DNA from: Stramenopiles sp. TOSAG23-2
Lineage: Eukaryota > Sar
Direction: 5' to 3'
Assembly (NCBI GenBank): GCA_900128395.1
Contig: LT649952.1
Location: 1 to 11,225 of the forward strand
Length of the DNA: 11,225 bases
Positions 1-6,708 of this stretch are shown here, one piece after another; within the stretch, counting starts at the first letter, position 1, and each line of letters opens with the position of its first letter. The notes beneath the pieces are model-generated. The model had not been told where the DNA came from, searched no databases, and worked only from the letters and a program-made list of their open reading frames with translations. Both the position numbers and the translations under genes were made by a program.

Positions 1-2
1 TA

Positions 3-122
3 AGTGGTGGAAATGCAACTAAAATTGAGGAAGCTGTAATTCAAGCATTGAATTCCATTTTAGGTTTTGTAATGCCATTATGTTCAACTTTGGGCTGGTA
101 TGATACGAACGATATGAAATAA
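3..122 (+). CDS. C-terminal fragment of an unidentified protein (5' end outside window)
   Basis: The frame beginning at base 3 is open for 39 codons from the left edge and ends with TAA at 120-122. The residues look protein-like: an acidic helix (KIEEAVIQALNSI), a hydrophobic stretch (LGFVMPLCSTLGW) and a short polar end (YDTNDMK). The hydrophobic stretch could be a membrane segment or a buried helix. I do not recognise the family from so short a piece. The bases just before (TAAG) could be coding or the end of an intron; the window does not show which. It is convergent with the FAM221-family gene, whose stop lies about 150 bp downstream. Coding status is inferred from composition and the open frame only. 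Confidence 0.5.
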   Translation, partial: SGGNATKIEEAVIQALNSILGFVMPLCSTLGWYDTNDMK

Positions 123-273
123 AAAAGAGAGAGAAAGATAGGCCGAAAAGTGTATTTTATATGTGTGTGTGAGTGTGGTTTTTAATATATTGATCTACAA
201 TGAAAATATATAACGAGTTACTGTATGAATATATGGAGAGAAAGATATTAATATATATACTCTTTTCTGCCTC

Positions 274-1371
274 TCACTTCTTTTTATTTCGTATTACACG
301 TTGTTTACTTTTATTATTCTGTATCCGTCGTCTATTATTATTATTATGCATATTATTTCCATCATTTCTACTACCATTACCCAAACGTGAAGAACGATGA
401 GCATTTGGATTATCAGTTTTACCCCATCGATTGATTACATTTCCAGTGTTTTGTCCACCACTACTTACATGCATTAATCGAACACTTCTTTCTGCACGCC
501 CATTGTATGGTCTTGAAATTGGTGGTTGTTTTTGTTGCATAGCACGCATTGCATTCCGTTGTGCAACAATTGATCTATTGTTATTATTATTATTATTATT
601 ATCAGTTGTTGATGATGATGATATCATTTGAAAATATTGATCTGAATTAATCATTCCACTTGAATACATTTCTTCTGGAGACATACCACCATTATCATTA
701 TGACTACTAGACATGGTTAACGATTTCATACTGTGACTAATATTGCTTGTTCCTCCTCCTCCTCCTCCTCCTCCTCCATTAAATACACTTTGTTGAATAT
801 CACGATGTTCTGAAAATGGTTTAAATGCCATTCCAACCGTACGTCCTTCACGTCTACGTTCTTCTTTTGATTCAAAAGTTGTTTCATGTTCTTCATATTT
901 ACCATCACAACCTAAACATAAAAAATTAGATGTAAACAATCCACAACTACATGAATTACATGATTTTGTTACCGGGTCATGTAAAGTATGTGGACACCCA
1001 CATCTACATTTCGCACGCCAACTATGTACATTAAAACCACGACGACGAACTAACCACCAATCACCAACTTCTTCTGGTCGTTTAGGAATATATTCAAAAC
1101 ATTTACATTTACATTTTAAACAAGATGGTAATCTATCTTTCATTCTATGGTCAGAGAAATTGTGTCCACAAAAACAACGTGATTTATGACCAACACGTGC
1201 ACAATCTTGTTGATTACGTTTGCTTCTCCATGTTATGTATACACCCGTTTTAATAGCAAGTTGTGCTGCTAACATTTCTTCATCTATCATTTTTCTACCA
1301 CCAGCTGCAACACCATGTTTCGCTAATCCTTTTTTAATTGCAGGTATTGTCGTTGCTGCATTTCCTAACAT
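274..1371 (-). CDS. FAM221-family Cys-rich protein
   Basis: A 365-residue intronless frame starting at the ATG at 1369-1371. Residues about 45-185 match the FAM221 (A/B) family: a YITWRS entry motif, then paired Cys/His clusters (CFCGHNFSDH at 66-75, CLKCKCKC at 84-91, CRCGCPHTLHD at 122-132, CNSCSC at 138-143, CLGC at 152-155), ending in a charged helix (ESKEERRREGRTVG, 167-180). About fifteen Cys plus His suggest metal binding; that is inferred. FAM221 proteins are poorly characterised, and the family is mostly found in ciliated lineages. The C-terminal half is low complexity: nine Gly (199-207), eight Asn (258-265) and a basic Asn/Arg/Lys tail. It resembles neither FAM221A nor FAM221B specifically. 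It converges with the partial gene on its left. Confidence 0.85.
   Translation of the reverse strand: MLGNAATTIPAIKKGLAKHGVAAGGRKMIDEEMLAAQLAIKTGVYITWRSKRNQQDCARVGHKSRCFCGHNFSDHRMKDRLPSCLKCKCKCFEYIPKRPEEVGDWWLVRRRGFNVHSWRAKCRCGCPHTLHDPVTKSCNSCSCGLFTSNFLCLGCDGKYEEHETTFESKEERRREGRTVGMAFKPFSEHRDIQQSVFNGGGGGGGGGTSNISHSMKSLTMSSSHNDNGGMSPEEMYSSGMINSDQYFQMISSSSTTDNNNNNNNNRSIVAQRNAMRAMQQKQPPISRPYNGRAERSVRLMHVSSGGQNTGNVINRWGKTDNPNAHRSSRLGNGSRNDGNNMHNNNNRRRIQNNKSKQRVIRNKKK
580..602 (-). repeat. ATT trinucleotide tract coding poly-Asn in the FAM221-family gene
   Basis: A run of ATT/TTA units on the + strand is read as eight consecutive Asn codons (AAT/AAC) on the minus strand, in the low-complexity C-terminal half. 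It is likely length-variable by slippage. Confidence 0.8.
751..776 (-). repeat. TCC trinucleotide tract coding poly-Gly in the FAM221-family gene
   Basis: An uninterrupted run of TCC units on the + strand encodes nine Gly residues on the minus strand. It sits right after the conserved Cys-rich domain and probably acts as a flexible linker. It is a perfect repeat and therefore a likely polymorphic site. Confidence 0.85.
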
Positions 1372-2130
1372 GATGTTTTAAAATTATTTCTTGTTTTTTT
1401 CTAATAATATTTATTATCCGTACATATAAGACTGTTTAGTATTAAACTGGATGTGATTAAGAAAGATTATAATATATATTATTTATAAAATCTGTTTTTG
1501 ATATATAAATTCAACGTCTTACAAAGCAGTTCTATCTATTTCAAAATATAATATTTGTAATATATATAATAAATATAATAATAATAACGTCCAAAAAAAA
1601 AGCTAAAGCCAAAAGCCCAAAAGCCCAAAATTAAATGGATTTCCCTTATATTATTTCCGGGATTTATTCTCCCGACTATCCCTAATTTAAAATTCTAATT
1701 CCACTATACCTGTGGTACTCTGTATTGAAATAACTAAATAAAATATGGTAGGAATATTACTACTATCAATATATACGAGAGTCGTGTTTCCAACATGTTT
1801 AAATGATGTGGTAATGATACGTGCATACTGGCATACCCTGCTTCAGTTTGTTTCGTTTGTTTGTTCCACGTGTGCACATTTGCCTTTTGGTCTCAAAACA
1901 AACCGTTACATTTTTTTTCATCTATTTTTAGTCCGAATTATAACTAAAGAATTCCATGGCAACTTTTGGCCAAAATTTTTTGATAGGAACTTACGATATT
2001 ACTATACGACTGTTTGGTGTTGGCTTGGAACAACATTTGCGTTGGAATAATAAGTAAGAATGTAGAATATGGAATGTAAACATATATAGATATAGTGGTA
2101 GATATAGTACGTGGTATCTTGACATGGTTC
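1372..2130. other. AT-rich intergenic region with FAM221-family gene promoter; no convincing gene
   Basis: The part next to 1371 is very AT-rich and should hold the FAM221-family promoter and 5' UTR. An 8-bp unit (aaaagccc) is repeated in tandem at 1611-1626, with a related copy just before it. A small inverted repeat (cggga / tcccg) sits at 1658-1674. From about 1740 the base composition is less AT-rich. An ATG-initiated 101-codon frame at 1745-2050 exists, but its protein is unusually rich in aromatic residues and Cys, has no recognisable domain and does not look coding. No tRNA B-box-like sequence was seen. Confidence 0.5.
1611..1626. repeat. two tandem copies of an 8-bp unit aaaagccc
   Basis: Two perfect adjacent copies at 1611-1618 and 1619-1626, preceded by a partial copy (aaagcc, 1605-1610) and followed by aaaa. 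No function is apparent; it lies in non-coding DNA. Confidence 0.7.
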
Positions 2131-2451
2131 ATGTTCCGTATTATATTACAAAAATCGATCAAACAATCAATGAAATTATTGCACGTAGACATTAATTTTG
2201 TATTTCAAAGTGTCAATAAAATTCGAGCCATTTTAGCATTGGTAACCGCATGCACTAAATTGGGAAGAAAGGCTTCCAAAGTGCAACCTACGAATGATAT
2301 TATGGAAATTAAAGATACCGTTGATAGCGTAAAGGATGACGTGGGTGACATCAAAGACTCAGTGAAGAAACTGAACAAAAGGGAAGAACTGCTAAGAGAG
2401 AAAGAAAAAAAGAAAGAAAAAACTCCTGTTATTCAAACATTCGATATCTAG
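2131..2451 (+). CDS. doubtful small hypothetical protein with charged helical C-terminus
   Basis: A 106-codon frame from the ATG at 2131 to TAG at 2449-2451. The same frame is open back to 2080, but only a GTG at 2095 precedes the ATG, so 2131 is the better start. The N-terminal half is mildly hydrophobic and basic. Residues about 60-95 form a charged amphipathic helix with rough heptad spacing (DIMEIKDTVDSVKDDV, then DIKDSVKKLNKREELL), followed by a Lys/Glu run, so a coiled coil is plausible. No family is recognised. After the TAG the same frame stays open for 44 more codons to TAA at 2584-2586, which may mean a decayed or interrupted gene. It could equally be chance; base composition here is less AT-rich than the flanks. 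Confidence 0.3.
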   Translation: MFRIILQKSIKQSMKLLHVDINFVFQSVNKIRAILALVTACTKLGRKASKVQPTNDIMEIKDTVDSVKDDVGDIKDSVKKLNKREELLREKEKKKEKTPVIQTFDI

Positions 2452-2586
2452 GCCAACGTTCTATTATCTCACATTTATGTGCCCCACAAAACTAGCTTGG
2501 GGCTTGGGAATTCAAAGACGTTCAGGGATACCTACAACGGATTGGGGATTCCACTACGCATATTTGTTTTAAAACCATCTTCATAA

Positions 2587-3273
2587 TCATTTCACTTTAA
2601 ACTGTGTATGCGAGAAGAGTCACGATATATATATATACTCTACCGACGGTAGTGGGATATCAAAAAATATAAATTCTATAAAAAATAAAAAAAAATTATT
2701 ATCCTCCGAAGTTGTTTTTAAGGGTTTTGTCCAAAATTACTACTTGCGAGATGTAACTATATTTTTGAATTTATTCTAGCTAGGCCGTAATAGCATTAGA
2801 AACATGATACTAAGCCTATTTGTATGATAGCCAATACCACCAGTTTCAGCGATCATTCTTTGATTTTTAGAATATCTTTTTCTTTTTACGCCACATTATA
2901 CCAGGTAACATCATACGCACAGTATAATGTATAATCAGCACAGTGCTTTTCATCGTGATCTATTTTAATTTATTCAGGTTCATCTGAAGGTTTGTAATGC
3001 TATTTACCTATTATTATTACTCGCGCCGAAACTTCTTCTGCTTTTGAAAAAAAATCATTTTTACAAAATTTATAATACGATGTACACAGCATTAGACTAA
3101 ATCGAGAGAGCCTCACATTTTTCATTTTCTATACTGTATATATATCTATCTCTCTCTCTCTAGATACACACACACATAGAGTGTGATCATCATACATGTA
3201 GATATAGATATAGTATTATTATTCAATAAAGAAAGAATATATCAACAAGAATAAAAAAAAAAAACCAACAATC
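2587..3273. other. non-coding region upstream of the cysteine protease
   Basis: No ATG-initiated frame of useful length is seen on either strand. A near-palindrome (ctaccg-a-cggtag) lies at 2640-2652 after an (AT)n run. Microsatellites occupy 3138-3215. The last 30 bases before the protease ATG are A-rich (a run of eleven or more A, then ccaacaatc), as expected of a 5' leader; the same A-rich leader is seen before the hexosaminidase. A minus-strand stop-free run at 2779-2895 is noted as a finding. A promoter must lie here but I see no motif that fixes its position. Confidence 0.55.
3138..3215. repeat. microsatellite cluster (AT)n, (CT)n, (CA)n, GATATA
   Basis: Consecutive short tandem runs: tatata, then tctctctctctc at about 3150-3160, then acacacacaca at about 3166-3175, then tagatatagatatag near 3200-3213. 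They lie 60-140 bp upstream of the protease ATG, in the probable promoter or 5' UTR. Confidence 0.8.
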
Positions 3274-4722
3274 ATGAAATTTGCAGTATTATGTTTATTT
3301 GCATTAGTTGCTGTATGTGCAGCTAAAGAAGGACGTCAATTGAAATTGATGACTTCTATCACTATCGATTTAGACAGTGAGGAACATACCCCAAAAACAA
3401 AATGGGCAGCGTTCAAATCCGTATTTAACAAAGTATACAACACTTTGGAAAAAGAAGCAAAAGCAATGGAAGCATTCGCAGTAAATGATGCATTCATCGT
3501 TGCACACAACAAAGAAGGACATTCATACACCGTTGGCCATAACGAATTCTCTGACATGACCAACGCAGAATTCAAAGAAACAATGACTGGATACAAAACC
3601 AAAGATAGCTACTTGCGCCGTACTAAAAATGTTGACGAAACATTAAATGCTAAATTTGCATCTGCACCTGATAGTGTAGATTGGAGCACAAAAGGTGCTG
3701 TAACCCCAATCAAAAACCAAGGACAATGCGGTTCATGCTGGGCATTCTCAACTACTGGTTCCACCGAAGGTGCATACGCAATTGCAAGTGGTAAATTAGT
3801 TAGTTTATCTGAACAAGACTTAGTTGACTGTGATAAAGTTGACCATGGTTGCCAAGGTGGTTTAATGGACAATGGTTTTGATTTCATCAAGAAGAACGGT
3901 GGTATTGCAACTGAAGAATGTTACCCATACACTGCAGCTGACGGTACATGCAACACGAAATGTGCACCAGCTGTTACTATCACCGGACATACCGATGTTA
4001 AACATATGGACGAAAAAGCACTTGTAGCAGCTATTGCTGGCCAACCAGTTAGTGTAGCAATTGAAGCTGACAAACCAGCATTCCAATTTTACAAATCTGG
4101 TGTATTTGATAACTCTGGTTGTGGTACACAATTGGACCACGGTGTATTAGCAGTTGGTTACGGTACCGACTCTGGTAAAGATTACTACAAAGTTAAAAAC
4201 AGTTGGGGTGCAACATGGGGTGACCAAGGTTACATCATGATTATCCGTAACAAAAATATGTGCGGTATCTCCCAAGAACCATCCTTCCCAACAGGCGCAA
4301 AAAAAGCATCCGGCCCAGCTCCAGGACCATCCCCAGGCCCAGCTCCAGGACCATCCCCAGGCCCAGCTCCAGGACCATCCCCAGGCCCATCCCCAGGACC
4401 ACCAGGAAAAACCCACTATGGTGATCCATTCGACGGTCCATGCATGAGCGGTGAAGTTAATGTAACTGTTACCGGTGTTGCTGGTTCATTTTGCTCCCCA
4501 GAATGTACACTTGGTATCTTTTGCCCAAAAGACGTACCAGCAGGCGTAACGGCAAAACCACAATGTGCATTACAAGACCAAAAAACACAATCCAAATACT
4601 GTGCATTGATCTGCTCCCCAAGTACTGATGAATTATCCTTACGTGCTGGTGATGCACAATGTGGTGCTAAAGCAAGTTGTAAAGCAATCAGTGGTGTTGG
4701 CTTATGTACTTATGATGAATAA
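3274..4722 (+). CDS. cathepsin L-like papain-family cysteine protease (C1A) with Pro-Gly repeat linker and ten-Cys C-terminal module
   Basis: A 482-residue intronless preproenzyme. Residues 1-17 are a signal peptide (MKFAVLCLFALVAVCAA). An I29-type propeptide spans about 43-105 (WAAFKSVFNKVY, then HNEFSDMTNAEF). The mature peptidase begins near 131-136 (APDSVDW). Oxyanion Gln149, nucleophile Cys155 in NQGQCGSCWAFS, His289 (LDHGVLAVGYG) and Asn309 (KNSWG) are all present, so it should be active. The peptidase ends near 340. Residues 347-378 are a Gly-Pro-Ala/Ser linker made of perfect repeats, followed by about 105 residues with ten Cys (390, 407, 411, 417, 431, 443, 447, 463, 469, 478). It is not a granulin domain by spacing; I recall similar tails on stramenopile proteases. 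The likely site is a secretory, lysosomal or extracellular compartment. Many codons end in C and the gene is visibly less AT-rich than its neighbours, which suggests high expression. Confidence 0.95.
   Translation: MKFAVLCLFALVAVCAAKEGRQLKLMTSITIDLDSEEHTPKTKWAAFKSVFNKVYNTLEKEAKAMEAFAVNDAFIVAHNKEGHSYTVGHNEFSDMTNAEFKETMTGYKTKDSYLRRTKNVDETLNAKFASAPDSVDWSTKGAVTPIKNQGQCGSCWAFSTTGSTEGAYAIASGKLVSLSEQDLVDCDKVDHGCQGGLMDNGFDFIKKNGGIATEECYPYTAADGTCNTKCAPAVTITGHTDVKHMDEKALVAAIAGQPVSVAIEADKPAFQFYKSGVFDNSGCGTQLDHGVLAVGYGTDSGKDYYKVKNSWGATWGDQGYIMIIRNKNMCGISQEPSFPTGAKKASGPAPGPSPGPAPGPSPGPAPGPSPGPSPGPPGKTHYGDPFDGPCMSGEVNVTVTGVAGSFCSPECTLGIFCPKDVPAGVTAKPQCALQDQKTQSKYCALICSPSTDELSLRAGDAQCGAKASCKAISGVGLCTYDE
4312..4383 (+). 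repeat. three perfect 24-bp tandem repeats coding GPAPGPSP
   Basis: Three identical 24-bp units at 4312-4335, 4336-4359 and 4360-4383, each coding Gly-Pro-Ala-Pro-Gly-Pro-Ser-Pro. A diverged partial unit (GPSPGPPG) follows at 4384-4407. They form the linker between the peptidase and the Cys-rich tail. Identity at synonymous sites points to recent expansion or homogenisation. Confidence 0.95.
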
Positions 4723-5278
4723 ATGAATTATTATTCAGATTTTTTATTTAATATATAGATATATATACTGATAGAAATCAAAAGAACAAACGTTCTTATC
4801 ATTTGTTATATACAGTATATACACGCATTACTAATATTTAATTTATATTTCAAAATTTAACATCGCAATATGCATTTTAAATTAACGTATAATTGAATAT
4901 ATGCATATTATTATGAAACGGTACATGAAATATATATCAGTTTTAATATATATATTTCTTGGCGTGTTCGGCTTAAAAACGAAATGAGAAAGAATGCAAA
5001 CAAACAAACCAAACAAAGAAAAATATTTTTAAATGAAAAGTGAAAAGAAAAATTTATGTGCACATGATGTGTGTATTTAAATTTTAATATTTGGCTTGAA
5101 GAGAGATTATTTTTACAAGAAGAAGAAGAGTATAAAAATATTTATCCTCAAACTATACCATATATTTACATTTAAAAAGTCTTTTTACATTTTGGAAAAA
5201 TGTACGAGTATAATATTATATACGAAAATATATTACACATACATTTACACACACAACCACAATATTATACGAAGAGAT
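4723..5278. other. AT-rich non-coding region downstream of the protease
   Basis: It contains the protease 3' UTR and presumably its polyadenylation site, but no signal stands out from the AT-rich background. A 10-bp palindrome (atgtgcacat) is at 5056-5065, and (AT)n runs are frequent. A 66-codon frame at 5096-5296 begins with TTG, is Lys/Tyr/Ile-rich and looks like chance. I see no gene or RNA here. Confidence 0.6.
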
Positions 5279-5494
5279 TCAATCTTCATCTTCTGAATCT
5301 ATGATATCATCATTTTCATCAAAATAATTTGCAATTCCGCCTTTTGAACAAAAAAGATCAATGATCTCTTGATGACGAATTGGACTATATTAATATCTCA
5401 TTAACACGATATTATAGTAACAATTGTCCAACAGAGTTTCTCCATCGATGTTCTCCTTATTCATACAAATGTATACCCCTCTCGCATCTCGCAT
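5279..5494 (-). pseudogene. SAM-domain-like gene remnant interrupted by TAA
   Basis: On the minus strand, one frame runs from an ATG at 5492-5494 (34 codons) into TAA at 5390-5392, then continues in the same frame for 36 codons to TGA at 5279-5281. Both halves look coding. The first half holds MNKENIDGETLLD and the second SPIRHQEIIDLF. Together, with the spacing kept across the stop, they match the second half of a SAM domain (acidic-IDGE-LL, five residues, a hydrophobic pair, a loop, then a final helix). The tail (YFDENDD, then DSEDED) is acidic. The front half of a SAM domain is not found upstream as far as the NC2-beta stop. I read it as a decayed or truncated gene end. Alternatives are the last exon of an unseen spliced gene, or an unusually small intron covering the stop. 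Confidence 0.45.
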
Positions 5495-5637
5495 ACCACA
5501 TTATATACACACACGCACATATATATAAAATTACAAATTAGTAATGTACGGTGTTTCAGTTGTTTGTTTTTCACATGATTTATGATATATACAAATGTAT
5601 CAGCACGTCTTATATCACATAATATATATTAATAAAT

Positions 5638-6360
5638 CTATATCTCTCTCTTTGTACTCTTTAGCGGAGCATATTTTTGAAACAATTGTTCTTGCTCAGC
5701 AGCTAATTGTGCTTCTTCTTCTGGTGTCAATTTTTTCTTGAAAAACTTTCGTTTCTTTTTAGCTCTAGCCTTTGCTTCGTTTCGTGATATTTTTTTCGAA
5801 AAAGCATATTCGTTTTTCCTCTTTTTCTTTATCTTCTTTTTAACATTATTATTATTATTATTATCTACAGGTACAGTTGTTGTTTCTTCATGCTTTACCA
5901 GTACCTTCTTACGTATTATCTGCGATGAAGATCCAGTATTTTTTTTAAGACGGAAATCACTTTCTTCGGGAAGAATAACTGCTTTTACTTGTTTCACTAC
6001 ATATTCTTTATATTCAGTTAACCCTAGATCATCTAACGCACGAATAACAAAATCAGCGTTAACATATTTTCTTTTTTTCATTTGTCCTTTTGTATTTCCA
6101 TCTTTAAAGCATACATCTCCACTTTCAGAAGCAACCATTTCGATAAATTCGACGCAGCATGTATGTAACATTTGCAAAAATTTCTTCTCTAAAATCATTC
6201 TATTGATGTTACCCTCTATTTCATGTTTTTTCTTTTTCTTTTTCCTTTTTTTTTTATTATTAGTTGATGTTGAATTTTTATTTAATTCATCTTTTATCAT
6301 ATCATTGCCAATATTTCTTACCACCTTTCGCAATGCATCAATTGAAATATTAGAATCCAT
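5638..6360 (-). CDS. DR1: NC2-beta/Dr1-like histone-fold transcription repressor subunit
   Basis: A 240-residue frame from the ATG at 6358-6360 to TAG at 5638. It resembles NC2-beta (Dr1), which pairs with NC2-alpha (DRAP1) on promoter-bound TBP and blocks TFIIA/TFIIB entry. Helix 1 is at residues 5-20 (ISIDALRKVVRNIG). The long helix 2 is at about 56-82 (LQMLHTCCVEFIEMVASES, equivalent to the C-C-x-E-F-I stretch of Dr1). Helix 3 and the C-helix are at 99-128 (VNADFVIRALDDLGL, then YKEYVVKQVKAV). Residues 211-228 (LTPEEEAQLAAEQEQLF) match the Gln/Glu-rich helix that follows the histone fold in Dr1. Oddities: about 30 extra Asn/Lys residues between helices 1 and 2, and a basic, Asn-rich stretch at 165-210 that could hold nuclear localisation signals. 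It is divergent from the hexosaminidase. The family call is firm, the exact orthology less so. Confidence 0.82.
   Translation of the reverse strand: MDSNISIDALRKVVRNIGNDMIKDELNKNSTSTNNKKKRKKKKKKHEIEGNINRMILEKKFLQMLHTCCVEFIEMVASESGDVCFKDGNTKGQMKKRKYVNADFVIRALDDLGLTEYKEYVVKQVKAVILPEESDFRLKKNTGSSSQIIRKKVLVKHEETTTVPVDNNNNNNVKKKIKKKRKNEYAFSKKISRNEAKARAKKKRKFFKKKLTPEEEAQLAAEQEQLFQKYAPLKSTKREI
5845..5864 (-). repeat. ATT tract coding poly-Asn in the NC2-beta-like gene
   Basis: A short run of ATT units is read on the minus strand as six Asn codons (residues 167-172). It is the same kind of trinucleotide expansion as in the FAM221-family gene. Confidence 0.75.
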
Positions 6361-6708
6361 CTTACTTTTGGAATAAATATTTCTTTCTTTCTGTCTCCTC
6401 TTTATATATGTTAATTTTTGTCAAACGCTTCTCAGTAATGGATTATAGTACATAAATACATTGCATTTTATTTGCTTTCGCATTTTATTATAATGTAGTA
6501 TGCGTTTGTTGTTATTTCATTTATTTATTATTCTTCTATTAGTACCTGGTGGTAATATATAAATTCAAAATTTATTAGATTTAATAAAAATTCAATTTTA
6601 TAATAATAATAATAAAGTAAAAGTATAGAAAAAATAGACAAAAACTTAAACTTCAGAAATAGAAAACAAAGATACAAACAGACACTTTTAATTTTTCAAA
6701 AAAAATCA
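6361..6708. promoter_or_regulatory. divergent promoter region between NC2-beta-like and hexosaminidase genes
   Basis: This 348-bp AT-rich gap separates two start codons that point away from each other, so it must contain both promoters and both 5' leaders. A (TAA)n run is at about 6601-6615. The 40 bases before the hexosaminidase ATG are A-rich (tcaaaaaaaatca directly before it), like the protease leader. No specific element such as a defined TATA box or initiator can be separated from the AT-rich background. Confidence 0.5.

Noticed and set aside
200-631. Plus-strand Leu-rich frames over the FAM221-family gene
   Set aside because: Antisense of Asn- and Lys-rich codons; the first also lies largely in the 3' UTR.
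1745-2050. 101-codon ATG frame on the plus strand
   Set aside because: Very rich in aromatic residues and Cys, with no domain, no coding-like codon pattern and no clear splice link to the next frame; probably chance.
2899-3010. Splice-like sites (ccag/gtaaca and ttcag/gttcatctg) upstream of the protease
   Set aside because: They could mark a 5' UTR intron, but there is no open frame on either side to support it and such short matches are frequent.
4147-4441. Two minus-strand frames over the Pro-Gly repeat (Trp/Gly/Leu-rich)
   Set aside because: Shadows created by the 24-bp repeats of the protease linker on the opposite strand.
5096-5296. 66-codon plus-strand frame starting with TTG
   Set aside because: No ATG start; composition is that expected of AT-rich non-coding DNA.
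5386-5406. 21-nt mini-intron (GT...AG) removing the TAA of the SAM-like remnant
   Set aside because: It keeps the frame, but it would delete residues needed for SAM spacing and is far shorter than usual spliceosomal introns; kept only as an alternative to test.
5738-6376. 212-codon plus-strand frame antisense to the NC2-beta-like gene
   Set aside because: Its Phe/Leu/Ile-rich protein is simply the complement of Lys- and Asn-rich coding sequence; the minus strand has the recognisable histone fold.
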